DNA of 64,000 bases from Methylobacter tundripaludum (GCF_002934365.1 NZ_PTIY01000005.1:62001-126000); one strand, 5' to 3'. Positions 8,753-18,447 are shown, counted from the stretch's first letter. A program made the numbers and translations. Notes: a model not told the origin generated them from the letters alone.

Positions 8753-9940
8753 ATGACTAAAGTTAAATTAACCCTACTTATCTTAAATGCCGTGTGGCTG
8801 TTTGCAGTATCCGAGGTCAGTTACGGCCGCCATGCCGCAATTATTATCGATGCCGATAACGGCAACGTCTTGCACGAAGTAGAAGCAACTCAGTCATGGT
8901 ATCCCGCCTCGCTAACCAAACTTATGACGTTGTACATGACATTCGACGCGCTGAAAGCCGGGCAAATTCGTCTGCACGACACCTTAACCGCATCAAGCCA
9001 CGCCTCGCAACAACCCAACAGCAAACTGGGCTTAAGACGCGGCGAACATTTAACCGTCGAAGACGCTATTTTGGCGATTATCACCCGTTCTGCGAACGAT
9101 GCGTCTGTGGTTCTTGCCGAGCATCTTGGCGGGACGGAAGAAAATTTTGCCGCCAACATGACGGAAAAGGCGCATGCATTGGGGATGTACAACACGCATT
9201 TCATGAACGCGACCGGCTTGCCGAATAACTGGCAAGTCACCACGTCCAGGGATATGGCGGTTCTGGCCTGGAAAGCACAGCGCCATTTCCCCGAATATTA
9301 TCACTACTTTGGCGCGCACAGCTTTAATTACAAAGGCGCAGAACTGCGCGGCATCAACAAATTCACAGCCAATTATCCGGGCGCCGAAGGCATGAAAACA
9401 GGATTCACCTGCGGCTCCGGCTTCAACCTGATCGGCGCGGCTCATCAAAACGGCAAGCACCTGATCGGCGTGGTCATGGGCGGCAAGACCAGCCAGGAAC
9501 GCTACCAGCTAATGATGCAAAAAATGGATGCAAGTTTCGCCAATCTAACCAACATCGATCCGGCTAGAAACATCAACACCATGCTAACCAACTCAGCAGG
9601 CAGCCCCCCCTACCAACTTGATTGCGGTAACGGAGGCGCTACACGCTCAATACCAAGCTCTAGGCACGTCAGCTATACGCCTAAGCATAAAAATACCAGC
9701 CGAATTAAATCCAATGTCAGAGGCGTTAACGCGGTTCAGCCTAAAACCACCACTCGGATCAAGACCAGCATCAACCCCATCAACAAGAGCAAGATTCCGC
9801 CTAAAACCATCAATCAAGCCAAGGCCAGTGTAAAACCTGTCAGCAAACTCCCGGCTAAAAGCAAAAACTTTCATAAACCCAAAACCGATATTAAAGCAGC
9901 CGGTAAAACCAAGAGTACACAAAAAGTTGCACTTCGTTGA
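8753..9940 (+). CDS. D-alanyl-D-alanine carboxypeptidase (PBP5/6 type) with basic C-terminal extension
   Basis: This 395-residue protein has a signal peptide and a serine-type D,D-peptidase domain (about residues 25-265). The three hallmark motifs are visible: SxxK in PASLTKLMT, SxN in TRSANDASV, and KTG in GMKTGFTCGSG. It trims the terminal D-Ala of peptidoglycan stem peptides in the periplasm. The final 110 residues form a Lys/Pro/Ser/Thr-rich tail with repeats of PKTTTRIKTSINPINKSKIP type in place of the usual PBP5 C-terminal domain and amphipathic anchor. That tail may bind the wall or polyanions. Family assignment is firm; the tail's role is inferred. Confidence 0.92.
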   Translation: MTKVKLTLLILNAVWLFAVSEVSYGRHAAIIIDADNGNVLHEVEATQSWYPASLTKLMTLYMTFDALKAGQIRLHDTLTASSHASQQPNSKLGLRRGEHLTVEDAILAIITRSANDASVVLAEHLGGTEENFAANMTEKAHALGMYNTHFMNATGLPNNWQVTTSRDMAVLAWKAQRHFPEYYHYFGAHSFNYKGAELRGINKFTANYPGAEGMKTGFTCGSGFNLIGAAHQNGKHLIGVVMGGKTSQERYQLMMQKMDASFANLTNIDPARNINTMLTNSAGSPPYQLDCGNGGATRSIPSSRHVSYTPKHKNTSRIKSNVRGVNAVQPKTTTRIKTSINPINKSKIPPKTINQAKASVKPVSKLPAKSKNFHKPKTDIKAAGKTKSTQKVALR

Positions 9941-9991
9941 GTTAAGGATACGGTCATTAATAACTTCCCAATATGGATCGGGGTAAATTTT

Positions 9992-10117
9992 TTCCGTTCG
10001 CCCTGAGCCTGTCGAATGGGGGGTTATGGAAAAATTTCGGTCTACCGCGTCAAGCCGATCATGCTTCGACAAGGCTTTAGTCCTGAGCGTAGTCGAAGGA
10101 TCAGCACGAACGGCTTA
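9992..10117. repeat. Dispersed palindromic repeats after the carboxypeptidase gene
   Basis: Copies of the TTCGACAGG family lie here: CCGTTCGCCCTGAGCCTGTC near 9994 and the pair CTTCGACAAGGC / AGCGTAGTCGAAGGATCAGC near 10065-10105, ending in ACGAACGGCTTA. They separate the convergent carboxypeptidase and deoxyribosyltransferase-propeller genes and could act in transcription termination. Confidence 0.5.
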
Positions 10118-10216
10118 ACGATAGAAAACAGAAGACAGTGATTTCGGGAAGTTATTTTTTAACCAAATCCTAAGCTGCTAAACCTCCTCAAATGAATACG
10201 TTGACTTTAAAGCGAA

Positions 10217-11235
10217 TCATAGGATAAAGAAATAGTTCAGATTGTTGTCATTTCCTCTGAAAAACACCTCGGTATGGTTTCGCTGGGTGGCATATACGGA
10301 GGAAATTTTGCCAGCACCGGCGGCTACCGGAAAGTCTCTGAAGTTTTCATCGTCATGCGCCCAGCCGCCTCCTTGCACCGGAACATGGAAGTTATTGAGG
10401 CGACCGTCTTCGCCCCGGAAAAACACCTCGGCATGTTGCCGCTGAGTCGAGAAAACCGCGCTGATCTCCCCGTCCCACGCCACCTTCGCAGCTTTGAAAG
10501 CCTCGCCATCATGTCGCCATCCGCCATCGTTAACATAAAAATAATGCAGATAACCGTCTTCCCCTCGGAAAAACACCTCGGAACACTTTCGTTGCGGGGA
10601 AAAAACCGCGCTCACCGCGCCGCCGACTTTTACTGCTTTGAAAGCCTCGCCATCATGTCGCCATCCGCCATCACTAACATAAAAGTAATGCAGATAGCCG
10701 TCTTCCCCTCGGAAAAACACCTCGGCATGCTGCCGCTGAGCCGAGAAAACTGCGCTGATCTCCCCGTCCCAGGCCACCTTCGCAACTTTGAAGCTCTCGC
10801 CATCATGCCGCCATCCGCCATCGCTAACATAAAAGTAATGCAGATAACCGTCTTCACCTCGGAAAAACACCTCGGAATGGTTTCGTTGCGGGGAAAAAAC
10901 CGCGCTCACCGCGCCGCTGACTTTCGCCGCTTTGAAGCTCACGTCATCATACGCCCAGCCGCCCTCTGGTGTAGGGATATAAAAGTAATGCAGGTAACCG
11001 TCCTCACCTCGGAAAAACACCTCGGAATGATTTTGTTGCGGGGAAAAAACCGCGCTGACCGCACCGCCGACTTTCGCCGCTTTGAAGCTCGCGCCATCAT
11101 GTCGCCAGCCGCCATCGATAACATAAAAGTAATGCAGGTAACCGTCTTCACCTCGGAAAAACACCTCGGAATGGTTTCGTTGCGGCGCGAAAACGGCACT
11201 CAGCTCCCCGCCTGCCTTCGCAGCCCCAAAGCTGC
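10217..11235 (-). repeat. Seven tandem repeats of about 144-150 bp coding propeller blades
   Basis: The 3' third of the deoxyribosyltransferase-like gene is a direct tandem array. Each unit encodes about 48 residues with the motif SAVF-x-PQ-x3-EVFFRG, followed in most by GGWRHDG. On the plus strand the marker TCGGAAAAACACCTCGG recurs about every 145 bases (for example near 10567, 10712, 10860, 11010 and 11153). The inner five units are nearly identical, while the first and last diverge, which points to recent unit duplication or gene conversion. Confidence 0.9.
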
Positions 11236-12661
11236 CACTGCTACTATCATGATACCAGTTTTGTCGGCCAACACTGGACTGCATCCACGTTGCATAGGGA
11301 TGATACGCTTTGTCTGCCAGGGGGTGAGCTGTCCGCCAGGGAATAAAGCGGTTACCCGAATCTAATTTCAATAATTTCCATACCCCATCAACGTATAATT
11401 TGAGCCCATTAGCGTATGCTTCATTAAGTTCACCATAATATTTGCTTCCTAGCTCGTATACCTTATTGACTTCAGCATGGATATTAGGTGAATAGCGCGG
11501 ATCTCCCTGGGCCTTAAGGAATGCGTCCTGTTCAACCAGCTTGCCAAATATTCCATTGACATCATCAGTGGTATCGAAGAGATGTCCCGCCATCTGCAGT
11601 GCCGGATGGACAAGTCCGTGGGCTCCGCCGCAAAAAGCACGGGAATCTGATCTGTACAGAACAATGGGCCGTCCCATGGCAAAGGCCATCCCGGCTTCGG
11701 CAACGGCGCCGTCATCAGGAACCCGGCCGTTGAGATTAATGACGAAATAATCGCATTTGACCAGATGGTATACGTCGATAGTAAACGAGTTAATATCCGC
11801 ATAGTGGAGCGCAGTCGCCGCTATCACGCCCGCCGAATTATCCAAATCCCCCATCATGGCTTCTACGCCGTCGCGGTGCGGAAGATAAGTATGTGGCCCT
11901 GCCACTTCTCCTGCCCGCGCTATATCTATAGATTCGGCAATTTTTGCTATTTCACGGATTTCCGCAGGACAAAACAGCGGGCCTGAGCAGTAAACTTTGC
12001 CATGCTTGGCACCCGACGGTTTCCCATCGTATGTGAGCAGCTTTTCCACCAATGGTTCGTCCTTCATTGCCGTCAGGATTTCTCCCAAGTTACGGCCTTT
12101 GTAGCCCGTCCACACTTTCTCTCCAAGCTTCTGCAGCGATTTGTTATACCCAGGGATAAACTCGCTTTTCCAAGAATTACTGTTGTACATGCTAACCTGA
12201 GATTTAACGCGGTCGCTAAGGTTCTTTATGTCTTTCACCGGCTCGTAGTTTAAGCATAAACCGGTTATCATCGAATTATCACCCGTTGACATGAATGTCC
12301 GATAATCCGATTTATACAAGACAACAGGCTTCCCAGTCGCGAATGCAACAGCCGCCCAAAACACCGAACCTTCGTCCGGCGTCCTGCCGTCCAAGACGAG
12401 GACACATGCATCGCTCGTTTGGATAAGGTTATAAAAATTAACCGCGCTGCTCAGAAGAATGGCCCTTTTTGCTTCCGACGCATTCGCTGAATCATGGCTG
12501 GACAAGAACTCAAACAGTTGTTTGTCGAATCCGTCGATGTATGGCTGATAGGTTGTGTATTTTTGTTTGCCGTATTCGAGTTCCGCTCTGACTCTATCAG
12601 CAACCCAGCGTTCATCTTCGGTGTACATTGGAGATAGAATTGATATTTTTCCTGTTGTCAT
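10217..12661 (-). CDS. Two nucleoside 2-deoxyribosyltransferase-like domains fused to a seven-repeat beta-propeller
   Basis: An 814-residue protein with three parts. Residues about 5-160 are deoxyribosyltransferase-like (ISILSPMY, then DGRTPDEGSVFWAAVAFATG and VVLYKSDYRTF). Residues about 218-400 are a second copy (KVYCSGPLFCPAE, then NGRVPDDGAVAEAGMAFAMG and VLYRSDSRAF). The second copy keeps the glutamate that is the catalytic nucleophile in this family; the first has tryptophan in that place, so it may be inactive. Residues about 480-814 contain seven repeats of about 48 residues with the core EVFFRGEDGYLHYFYV, as in seven-bladed PLL-type lectins. No signal peptide is seen. The ATG has a good ribosome site, AGAGGAT. 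Enzyme substrate and ligand are unknown. Confidence 0.8.
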   Translation of the reverse strand: MTTGKISILSPMYTEDERWVADRVRAELEYGKQKYTTYQPYIDGFDKQLFEFLSSHDSANASEAKRAILLSSAVNFYNLIQTSDACVLVLDGRTPDEGSVFWAAVAFATGKPVVLYKSDYRTFMSTGDNSMITGLCLNYEPVKDIKNLSDRVKSQVSMYNSNSWKSEFIPGYNKSLQKLGEKVWTGYKGRNLGEILTAMKDEPLVEKLLTYDGKPSGAKHGKVYCSGPLFCPAEIREIAKIAESIDIARAGEVAGPHTYLPHRDGVEAMMGDLDNSAGVIAATALHYADINSFTIDVYHLVKCDYFVINLNGRVPDDGAVAEAGMAFAMGRPIVLYRSDSRAFCGGAHGLVHPALQMAGHLFDTTDDVNGIFGKLVEQDAFLKAQGDPRYSPNIHAEVNKVYELGSKYYGELNEAYANGLKLYVDGVWKLLKLDSGNRFIPWRTAHPLADKAYHPYATWMQSSVGRQNWYHDSSSGSFGAAKAGGELSAVFAPQRNHSEVFFRGEDGYLHYFYVIDGGWRHDGASFKAAKVGGAVSAVFSPQQNHSEVFFRGEDGYLHYFYIPTPEGGWAYDDVSFKAAKVSGAVSAVFSPQRNHSEVFFRGEDGYLHYFYVSDGGWRHDGESFKVAKVAWDGEISAVFSAQRQHAEVFFRGEDGYLHYFYVSDGGWRHDGEAFKAVKVGGAVSAVFSPQRKCSEVFFRGEDGYLHYFYVNDGGWRHDGEAFKAAKVAWDGEISAVFSTQRQHAEVFFRGEDGRLNNFHVPVQGGGWAHDDENFRDFPVAAGAGKISSVYATQRNHTEVFFRGNDNNLNYFFIL

Positions 12662-12947
12662 ACAATTATCCTCTTTGATTGTTTTTGATTAGGACGACCC
12701 GTTACACACGGCGATGTCGTACTACTCGGTTATTTTCAAACTCCCTAAGCGCTCTCGTTAGGTTCAGCAAAACTACTCGTCAAATCCGACTTTCGTTTCC
12801 GACCGTTGCAAGAACCCACAATTAGATATACACATTTAAAATGTATATTAAACTCAAATAGCCGAGGTGTAGTGGCGCATAATGCCGCATACTTAATCCG
12901 TTAGAATAGATGCTATAGTAATTACATTATTGATAGCAACCTTATTT
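12662..12947. other. Divergent intergenic region with an AT-rich palindrome
   Basis: About 286 bases upstream of the deoxyribosyltransferase-propeller gene. The palindrome ACATTTAAAATGT at 12832-12844, within ATATACACATTTAAAATGTA, is the only structure that stands out. It resembles palindromes at the MarR gene and the fae promoter. The promoter of the minus-strand gene must lie here but is not resolved. Confidence 0.4.
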
Positions 12948-13325
12948 ATGCAAACTTCAAATACATACTTGGATCAGGTCCGTGATCGTATCCGCATTAA
13001 GCACTACAGCATCCGTACAGAAACGCAATAGCGCAATGGATCAAGCGATTTATTCTGTTTCATGGCAAACGGCACCCACAAGAAATGGAGTCCACTTTAG
13101 TGGGACGTTTTTAACGCATCTGGCGGTTAATGGGCATGTATCGGCTTCGACGCAGAACCAAGCATTGTCTTTTATACAAGGAGGTGCTGGCTTGGTACGG
13201 ATGAGCGGCGTATATGGGCTAATGGCGAATAGGCTGCACGGAACCGGGATGCATATGCTTGCGGGTTAAGTATGTGGATTTCGAGCGCGGTGAGATTCTG
13301 ATCAGTGACGGCAAGGGCGTGTTAA
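12948..13325 (+). pseudogene. Decayed integron-type tyrosine recombinase (integrase) remnant
   Basis: From the ATG at 12948 the translation reads MQTSNTYLDQVRDRIRIKHY and SIRTETQ, then stops. This is the N-terminal SAM-like region of integron integrases, normally LDQVRDRIRxKHYSIRTEQAY. Further matches continue in shifted frames: FLTHLAVNGHVSASTQNQAL near 13105-13165, LHGTGMHMLA near 13236-13265 and VDFERGEILISDGKG near 13275-13315. The core catalytic region and the C-terminal tyrosine are missing, so the gene is dead. It marks an old integration event next to the accessory gene at 10.2-12.7 kb. Confidence 0.8.
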
Positions 13326-13556
13326 GTCCATCGGATCAGATATATTGCCGACACTCACGACTTGAGCCTTTTTTGAGTACGCCGTCCGGCACATGCGCCT
13401 CTATCCGCCCCTCACCGCAAAACTTACATTAACCCATCCCTTTTATGTTTTTTATTGAAAAACACGCCCTAATCTCCTATCCTCCACGCTGAGGTTTTGG
13501 CTGGAAGGTTAAAGCCTTTGCTCACTATGCTCTAAACTACTCGCATTGGAGACTGT
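13326..13556. other. Intergenic region upstream of pntA
   Basis: About 230 bases after the integrase remnant. It should contain the pntAB promoter. TTTTTTATTGAAAAACACGC near 13447 is AT-rich, but no clear box pair can be defended. No gene seen. Confidence 0.35.
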
Positions 13557-15110
13557 ATGAAGATTGGTATACCTAAAGAAATTCACCCAGGTGAAAAGCG
13601 TGTGGCCACTACGCCCGAGGCCGCAGAACAAATTATAAAACTGGGTTTTTCCGTCCTGGTCGAAAGCGGCGCCGGGGTTAGCGCGAATATTTCCGATGAA
13701 GCCTACAAAGAAGTGGGGGTTGAAATCGTTGACGATGCCAAGACATTATGGAAATCAGCTGACATCGTCATGAAAGTTCGCGCACCCGAGCAACACCCTG
13801 AGCTGGCATTGGACGAAATCGATCTGTTACCTGAAGGGGGCCGTTTAATCAGTTTTATCTGGCCTGCGCAAAATGACGCATTAATGCAGAAACTGGCCGC
13901 CAAGAACGCCACGGTTCTGGCTATGGACAGCGTGCCGCGCATGTCCAGGGCGCAAAAACTCGATGCGCTCAGCTCCATGGCTAACATTGCCGGTTATCGG
14001 GCCGTCATTGAAGCCGCACAGCATTTCGGCCGGTTCTTCACCGGACAGATTACCGCCGCCGGTAAAATCCCACCCGCCAAGGTGCTGGTGATCGGCGCAG
14101 GCGTTGCAGGCCTTGCTGCGATTGGTACGGCGAAGGGCATGGGCGCTATCGTCAGGGCTTTCGATACCCGGCCCGAAGTTAAAGAACAAATCGAAAGCAT
14201 GGACGCCGAGTTTTTGCTGCTGGACTTTAAGGAGGAAGGCGCCGGCACCGGCGGTTACGCCAAAACCATGTCCAAGGAGTTCATCGAAGCCGAAATGGCC
14301 TTGTTCGCCAGACAGGCGATGGAAGTGGACATCATTGTCACCACCGCGCTGATCCCCGGCAAACCGGCGCCCAAGCTGATTACGGAAGGCATGGTCGAAT
14401 CCATGAAGCCGGGCAGCATCATTGTCGATCTTGCGGCCGAGCAAGGCGGCAACTGTGCGTTGACCGAGAAAGATCAGGTTGTCGTCAAACACGGCGTGAC
14501 GATTATCGGCTACAGCAATTTACCCAGCCGTTTGGCCAACCAATCGAGCCAGCTTTATGCGACCAACCTGAGGCATTTGCTAACGGAACTTTGCCCTGAA
14601 AAGAACGGTACGATCAACGTCAACATGGAAGACGAGGTGATACGCGGCACGACGGTCATTAAGGAAGGCAAAATCACTTGGCCGCCGCCACCGCCCAAAC
14701 TCTCCGCCTCCCCTGCCCCGCAAACCGAAGCGCCCGCTTGTGCAGAGGTACAGGAACCGAAAAAACCAAGCGTGATTAAGCAGTTTATACCCTTGGTTAT
14801 CGCCGGATTGGCTCTATTCGGCATCGGTGCGGTTGCCCCGGCGTCGTTCATGACGCACTTTACTGTGTTTGTGCTGGCCTGTTTCATCGGCTATCAGGTG
14901 ATATGGAATGTGACCGCATCTCTACATACTCCGTTGATGAGTGTGACCAATGCCATTAGCGGCATTATTGTGATAGGCGCTTTGGTGCAGGTTTCCTCGC
15001 CAACCTTAAATATCAGCATCCTTGCCGGATCGGCGATACTCATTGCATCTATCAATATTGCCGGCGGCTTTTTAGTCACCCGTCGTATGTTAGAAATGTT
15101 CAGAAAATAA
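13557..15110 (+). CDS. pntA: NAD(P) transhydrogenase subunit alpha
   Basis: The 517-residue protein is full-length PntA, with the NAD(H)-binding domain I (about residues 1-380) and four membrane helices (about 415-510) in one chain. The N-terminus [20 protein letters not shown] and the nucleotide-binding loop [20 protein letters not shown] are typical of the family. With PntB it couples proton movement across the inner membrane to hydride transfer between NADH and NADP+, a major NADPH source. In methylotrophs this suits the NADPH demand of assimilation. It is followed after 9 bases by pntB. Confidence 0.97.
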   Translation: MKIGIPKEIHPGEKRVATTPEAAEQIIKLGFSVLVESGAGVSANISDEAYKEVGVEIVDDAKTLWKSADIVMKVRAPEQHPELALDEIDLLPEGGRLISFIWPAQNDALMQKLAAKNATVLAMDSVPRMSRAQKLDALSSMANIAGYRAVIEAAQHFGRFFTGQITAAGKIPPAKVLVIGAGVAGLAAIGTAKGMGAIVRAFDTRPEVKEQIESMDAEFLLLDFKEEGAGTGGYAKTMSKEFIEAEMALFARQAMEVDIIVTTALIPGKPAPKLITEGMVESMKPGSIIVDLAAEQGGNCALTEKDQVVVKHGVTIIGYSNLPSRLANQSSQLYATNLRHLLTELCPEKNGTINVNMEDEVIRGTTVIKEGKITWPPPPPKLSASPAPQTEAPACAEVQEPKKPSVIKQFIPLVIAGLALFGIGAVAPASFMTHFTVFVLACFIGYQVIWNVTASLHTPLMSVTNAISGIIVIGALVQVSSPTLNISILAGSAILIASINIAGGFLVTRRMLEMFRK

Positions 15111-15119
15111 CAGGAGAAT

Positions 15120-16511
15120 ATGATGTCCCATAGTTTAGTCACGATGTCTTACATCGTCGCCACCATTCTGTTCATTTTTAGTTTAAGCGGATTAAGTAAT
15201 CAGGAAACGGCCCGCCGAGGCAATTATTACGGCATGTTGGGCATGGCGATTGCCATTCTCGCTACCGCCTTAAGCGTATCGGTTACCTCATACACCATTT
15301 TAATCGTTGCGTTGCTGATCGGCGGCGCTATCGGTGCGAGAGCCGCATTAAAAGTTGAAATGACGCAAATGCCGGAACTGGTCGCTATCATGCATAGCTT
15401 GGTCGGTATGGCCGCCGTGTTGGTGGGCTATGCCAATTTCATGGATACTTCTGCAACACTTACCGGCGTAGAAAAAACTATCCATGAAGTGGAAATTTAC
15501 ATCGGCATACTGATCGGAGCGGTGACCTTTTCAGGCTCGGTGATTGCTTTCGGCAAACTCAGCGAACGTATCAGCGGCAAGCCGATGTTACTGCCGGGGC
15601 GTCATTGGTTTAATTTAGCTTTGCTGATTGCCTCCATTGTTCTGGGCGGGATGTTTTTACAAGAAACCGAAACCGGCGGCGGCTCCTTACCTTTATGGAT
15701 TATGACCGGGATTGCGCTGGTGTTCGGCATACATATGGTCATGGCGATCGGCGGCGCCGATATGCCGGTGGTGGTGTCGATGCTTAACAGCTATTCAGGC
15801 TGGGCGGCGGCGGCAACCGGTTTCATGTTAAGCAACGATTTGTTGATTGTAACCGGCGCATTGGTCGGCAGCAGCGGCGCGATCTTGAGTTACATCATGT
15901 GCCGCGCGATGAATCGCAACTTTATCAGCGTGATTGCCGGCGGCTTTGGCACCTCGGGCGGTGAAGCTGCGGTAGTTGAAGGCGAAGTAACGCCGATCAA
16001 TGCCGAAGAAACCGCACAATTGTTGCTGGATGCTAAAAACATCATGATCATTCCCGGCTATGGCATGGCGGTTGCGCAAGCTCAACATACGGTTAATGAA
16101 ATCACCAAACTGTTGCGCGATAAAGGCAAGAAAGTCGGTTTCGGCATCCATCCGGTTGCAGGAAGAATGCCCGGCCACATGAACGTGCTGCTGGCCGAAG
16201 CCAAAGTGCCTTACGACATCGTTTATGAAATGGACGAGATCAATGACGATTGGGCGCATGTTGACGTATCGATCGTGATCGGCGCGAATGACATCGTCAA
16301 TCCGTCCGCACTGGACGATCCCAACAGCCCGATTGCCGGTATGCCGGTGCTGGAATGCTGGAAAGGCGAAACTACCATCGTGCTTAAACGCAGCATGGCG
16401 TCAGGCTATGCCGGCGTCGGTAATCCTCTATTCGTTCTGGAAAACACCCGCATGTTGTTCGGCGATGCCAATGCAACCATGCAGGCGGTGTTGAAGGCGT
16501 TGAAAGGGTAA
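15120..16511 (+). CDS. pntB: NAD(P) transhydrogenase subunit beta
   Basis: This 463-residue protein has nine or so membrane helices (about residues 5-265), then the NADP(H)-binding domain III with [19 protein letters not shown] and [20 protein letters not shown]. These are hallmark PntB motifs. The start is ATG at 15120 or 15123; AGGAG at 15112-15116 fits either. It forms the proton channel and NADP site of the transhydrogenase and is translated from the same operon as pntA. Length is normal for the family. Confidence 0.97.
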   Translation: MMSHSLVTMSYIVATILFIFSLSGLSNQETARRGNYYGMLGMAIAILATALSVSVTSYTILIVALLIGGAIGARAALKVEMTQMPELVAIMHSLVGMAAVLVGYANFMDTSATLTGVEKTIHEVEIYIGILIGAVTFSGSVIAFGKLSERISGKPMLLPGRHWFNLALLIASIVLGGMFLQETETGGGSLPLWIMTGIALVFGIHMVMAIGGADMPVVVSMLNSYSGWAAAATGFMLSNDLLIVTGALVGSSGAILSYIMCRAMNRNFISVIAGGFGTSGGEAAVVEGEVTPINAEETAQLLLDAKNIMIIPGYGMAVAQAQHTVNEITKLLRDKGKKVGFGIHPVAGRMPGHMNVLLAEAKVPYDIVYEMDEINDDWAHVDVSIVIGANDIVNPSALDDPNSPIAGMPVLECWKGETTIVLKRSMASGYAGVGNPLFVLENTRMLFGDANATMQAVLKALKG

Positions 16512-16515
16512 TAAG

Positions 16516-16560
16516 GTTAAGCCGTTCGTGGTGAGTTTGCCGAACCATGAACGGCTTAAC
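16516..16560. repeat. 12-bp perfect inverted repeat after pntB
   Basis: GTTAAGCCGTTC at 16516-16527 and GAACGGCTTAAC at 16549-16560 form a perfect 12-base stem with a 21-base loop. It belongs to the dispersed TTCGACAGG/GAACGGCTTAA repeat family and sits between convergent pntB and the GGDEF gene, so it may act as a terminator. Confidence 0.6.
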
Positions 16561-16609
16561 ACCTTCAAACCTTGGTGGTCAATTAATCATACCGAGGATT
16601 TTTTCAGAT

Positions 16610-17707
16610 TTATAACACCCGTTTATCCGAAACAACCCCGCCATTTTCGACACGATTCCGGCCGTTATGTTTGGCTCTGTATAAAGCGGAATCGGCTGCT
16701 TTGACCAGACGGGCCGCAATCTCGTCGTCTACCGGGATAGATAGGCCTTCCGGCACGTAAGTGGACACACCGACAGAAACGGTAACCGAGATGGAAACAT
16801 CATTAAATGCAATGACCAGCGCCTGGATTGTTTTGCGCACGCGTTCCGCAGTTTCAAGAGCCTTGGGTTCATCGGTATTGGACAATAAAGCGACAAACTC
16901 TTCTCCGCCGTAACGGACAAATACGTCATTGTTTCTTAACTGGTTTCTTATGGCGGCGGCCACCAGCGCCAAAACCAGATCGCCGCCTTGATGACCAAAG
17001 CGGTCATTAACCGACTTAAAATAATCTATATCAAAAAACTGGCAGGATAGCGGCTCTGCATTGCGCTGGCAGCTGCGTAATTCTTCGCCTATGCGCTGTT
17101 CCAAAAAGCGCCTGTTATTAACGCCCGTCAATGCGTCGATATAACTGACCCGTCTTATTTCTTCAATATTAAGATTGTTTTCAAGGCAGACGCTGACGAC
17201 AGAACTGAGGTGATCGATGAAGTCCGTCGCCATATTGCCTGCGAATCTATCAGGCTGATAGCTGCCCAGATTTAAAGTCCCCAGATATTTACCCCGGCGG
17301 GTTAAAGGCGTAATGGCGACGCTGGTCGGTTGTCTTTCAATGTGCGGAAAAAAACCGGAGCATAGGGTGCTGTCATAAGCGCCGACATAGGCTTCAACGG
17401 CCTTTGACTTTAATGGCTTGTCCAGCAGTATTAAACCGTTTTTTGAGCTGTACGAGTAACTATTAAGCGTCTTTTCGATTTCACCGGTCTCATCGCTCAA
17501 GCATAAACTGACCACGTCAAGATCGAAATAATTTTTAGCCTCTTCAAGCAAGTGATCAATAATATCCGACAAGGAATTGAGCTTTAACAATCTCAATTCG
17601 AATGCCTGAAACTTCTGCAAGGTAGCGCTGTTTTGCTGAACGCGCTCAAGCATCGTTTCCAAGTGACTTTGCAGCTGAGTTAAATCGGTGGTTAAATCTT
17701 CTTCCAC
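16610..17707 (-). CDS. Diguanylate cyclase with N-terminal GAF/DUF484-like domain
   Basis: A 365-residue soluble protein. Residues about 5-40 form a coiled coil, 45-185 a GAF or DUF484-like sensor (FQAFELRLLKLNSL, then VAITPLTRRGKYLGTLNLGS), and 195-355 a GGDEF domain with RYGGEEFVALL. An RxxD inhibitory site (RNND) lies just upstream, so product inhibition is likely. It should make c-di-GMP from two GTP in the cytosol. The start is GTG at 17705-17707. The ligand of the sensor domain is not known. Confidence 0.9.
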   Translation of the reverse strand: MEEDLTTDLTQLQSHLETMLERVQQNSATLQKFQAFELRLLKLNSLSDIIDHLLEEAKNYFDLDVVSLCLSDETGEIEKTLNSYSYSSKNGLILLDKPLKSKAVEAYVGAYDSTLCSGFFPHIERQPTSVAITPLTRRGKYLGTLNLGSYQPDRFAGNMATDFIDHLSSVVSVCLENNLNIEEIRRVSYIDALTGVNNRRFLEQRIGEELRSCQRNAEPLSCQFFDIDYFKSVNDRFGHQGGDLVLALVAAAIRNQLRNNDVFVRYGGEEFVALLSNTDEPKALETAERVRKTIQALVIAFNDVSISVTVSVGVSTYVPEGLSIPVDDEIAARLVKAADSALYRAKHNGRNRVENGGVVSDKRVL

Positions 17708-17866
17708 GTTATTCTCTGAATAGGTAAGACAACCCCGTAAGCCTAGCAGCTTCTTGAAAAGAATTCAGCCAGCCATCTGTTTTATTACATAGATTCCCGG
17801 GGTCTTTTTGCTTGAGTCATGTTACCTCCCTTATGTGACGATAATGCAATTCGTCTGTGATTATCG

Positions 17867-18421
17867 TCACATAACGGTATGTTCCTGGCATATTTTCTCA
17901 CTATCGCTTTGGCTGAGCTGTTCTTTAGTTAAGCCGCAAACAAAGCCCTCCGAGGTGGTGGTAAAATGTTTACAGGTTTTACATAGCCCAAACGATTGGG
18001 ATTTATTGGCTTTTTGCAATGCCGTCAACGCATTAACAAAAACGTTTTCCTGGCTTTCATTTTCGTTAAAGATTGCCGATGCTTGGCTGTATAAATCTTC
18101 CGGACGGGCTTTATTCAGGATAGTATCGCCTTCAGTCAAAAGACTAAGGTGCACCATACGCCGGTCGTTTACATCGGCTGTTTTTTTAATGTAGCCTTTT
18201 TTTTCCAACAACTGCAAGGTTTGGGAAACGGTGCCGCGAGTCATACCCAGGTAATTGGTCAACGCTGCCGGGGTGTCGCTGTAACGGTTGCAGCGGGACA
18301 AATAGTCCATTACCTGCAAATGAACCGGTTGCAAACCTAATTCCGTACACTTCTTACGTTCTTCGGACCGGATCAGCGCAGACATCCGCTCGATTAATTC
18401 AAATACATCAACTTTTTCCAT
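17867..18421 (-). CDS. MarR family regulator with cysteine-rich C-terminus
   Basis: About 184 residues from the ATG at 18419-18421 (MEKVDVFELIERM); the frame extends to an ATG at 18436, but only the inner one has a ribosome-site-like AGG. The winged-helix domain reads TPAALTNYLGMTRGTVSQTL and LLEKKGYIKKTADVNDRRMV, a MarR hallmark. The last 40 residues carry four cysteines in C-x2-C...C...C order (LCKTCKHF, FVCGLT, ICQEH), unusual for MarR and suited to metal binding or thiol sensing. It sits just downstream of the methylofuran gene pair and may sense formaldehyde or redox state (inference). A palindrome lies just upstream. Confidence 0.85.
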   Translation of the reverse strand: MEKVDVFELIERMSALIRSEERKKCTELGLQPVHLQVMDYLSRCNRYSDTPAALTNYLGMTRGTVSQTLQLLEKKGYIKKTADVNDRRMVHLSLLTEGDTILNKARPEDLYSQASAIFNENESQENVFVNALTALQKANKSQSFGLCKTCKHFTTTSEGFVCGLTKEQLSQSDSEKICQEHTVM

Positions 18422-18431
18422 AGAGCCTGTA

Positions 18432-18447
18432 AACATTTATTAATGTT
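18432..18447. promoter_or_regulatory. Palindrome upstream of the MarR gene, possible autoregulatory operator
   Basis: AACATTTATTAATGTT is a perfect 6-base-arm palindrome with a 4-base centre, 11 bases before the chosen start of the MarR gene. MarR proteins usually bind such AT-rich palindromes near their own start. A related ACATT-N3-AATGT palindrome overlaps the -10 box of the fae promoter. Confidence 0.45.

Noticed and set aside
10217-11235. CRISPR-like periodic repeats of about 145 bp
   Set aside because: The repeats are coding, in frame, and give regular propeller blades.
10274-11365. Long plus-strand open frame of 363 codons
   Set aside because: It is the antisense shadow of the propeller repeats; its periodic sequence is explained by the tandem array on the minus strand.
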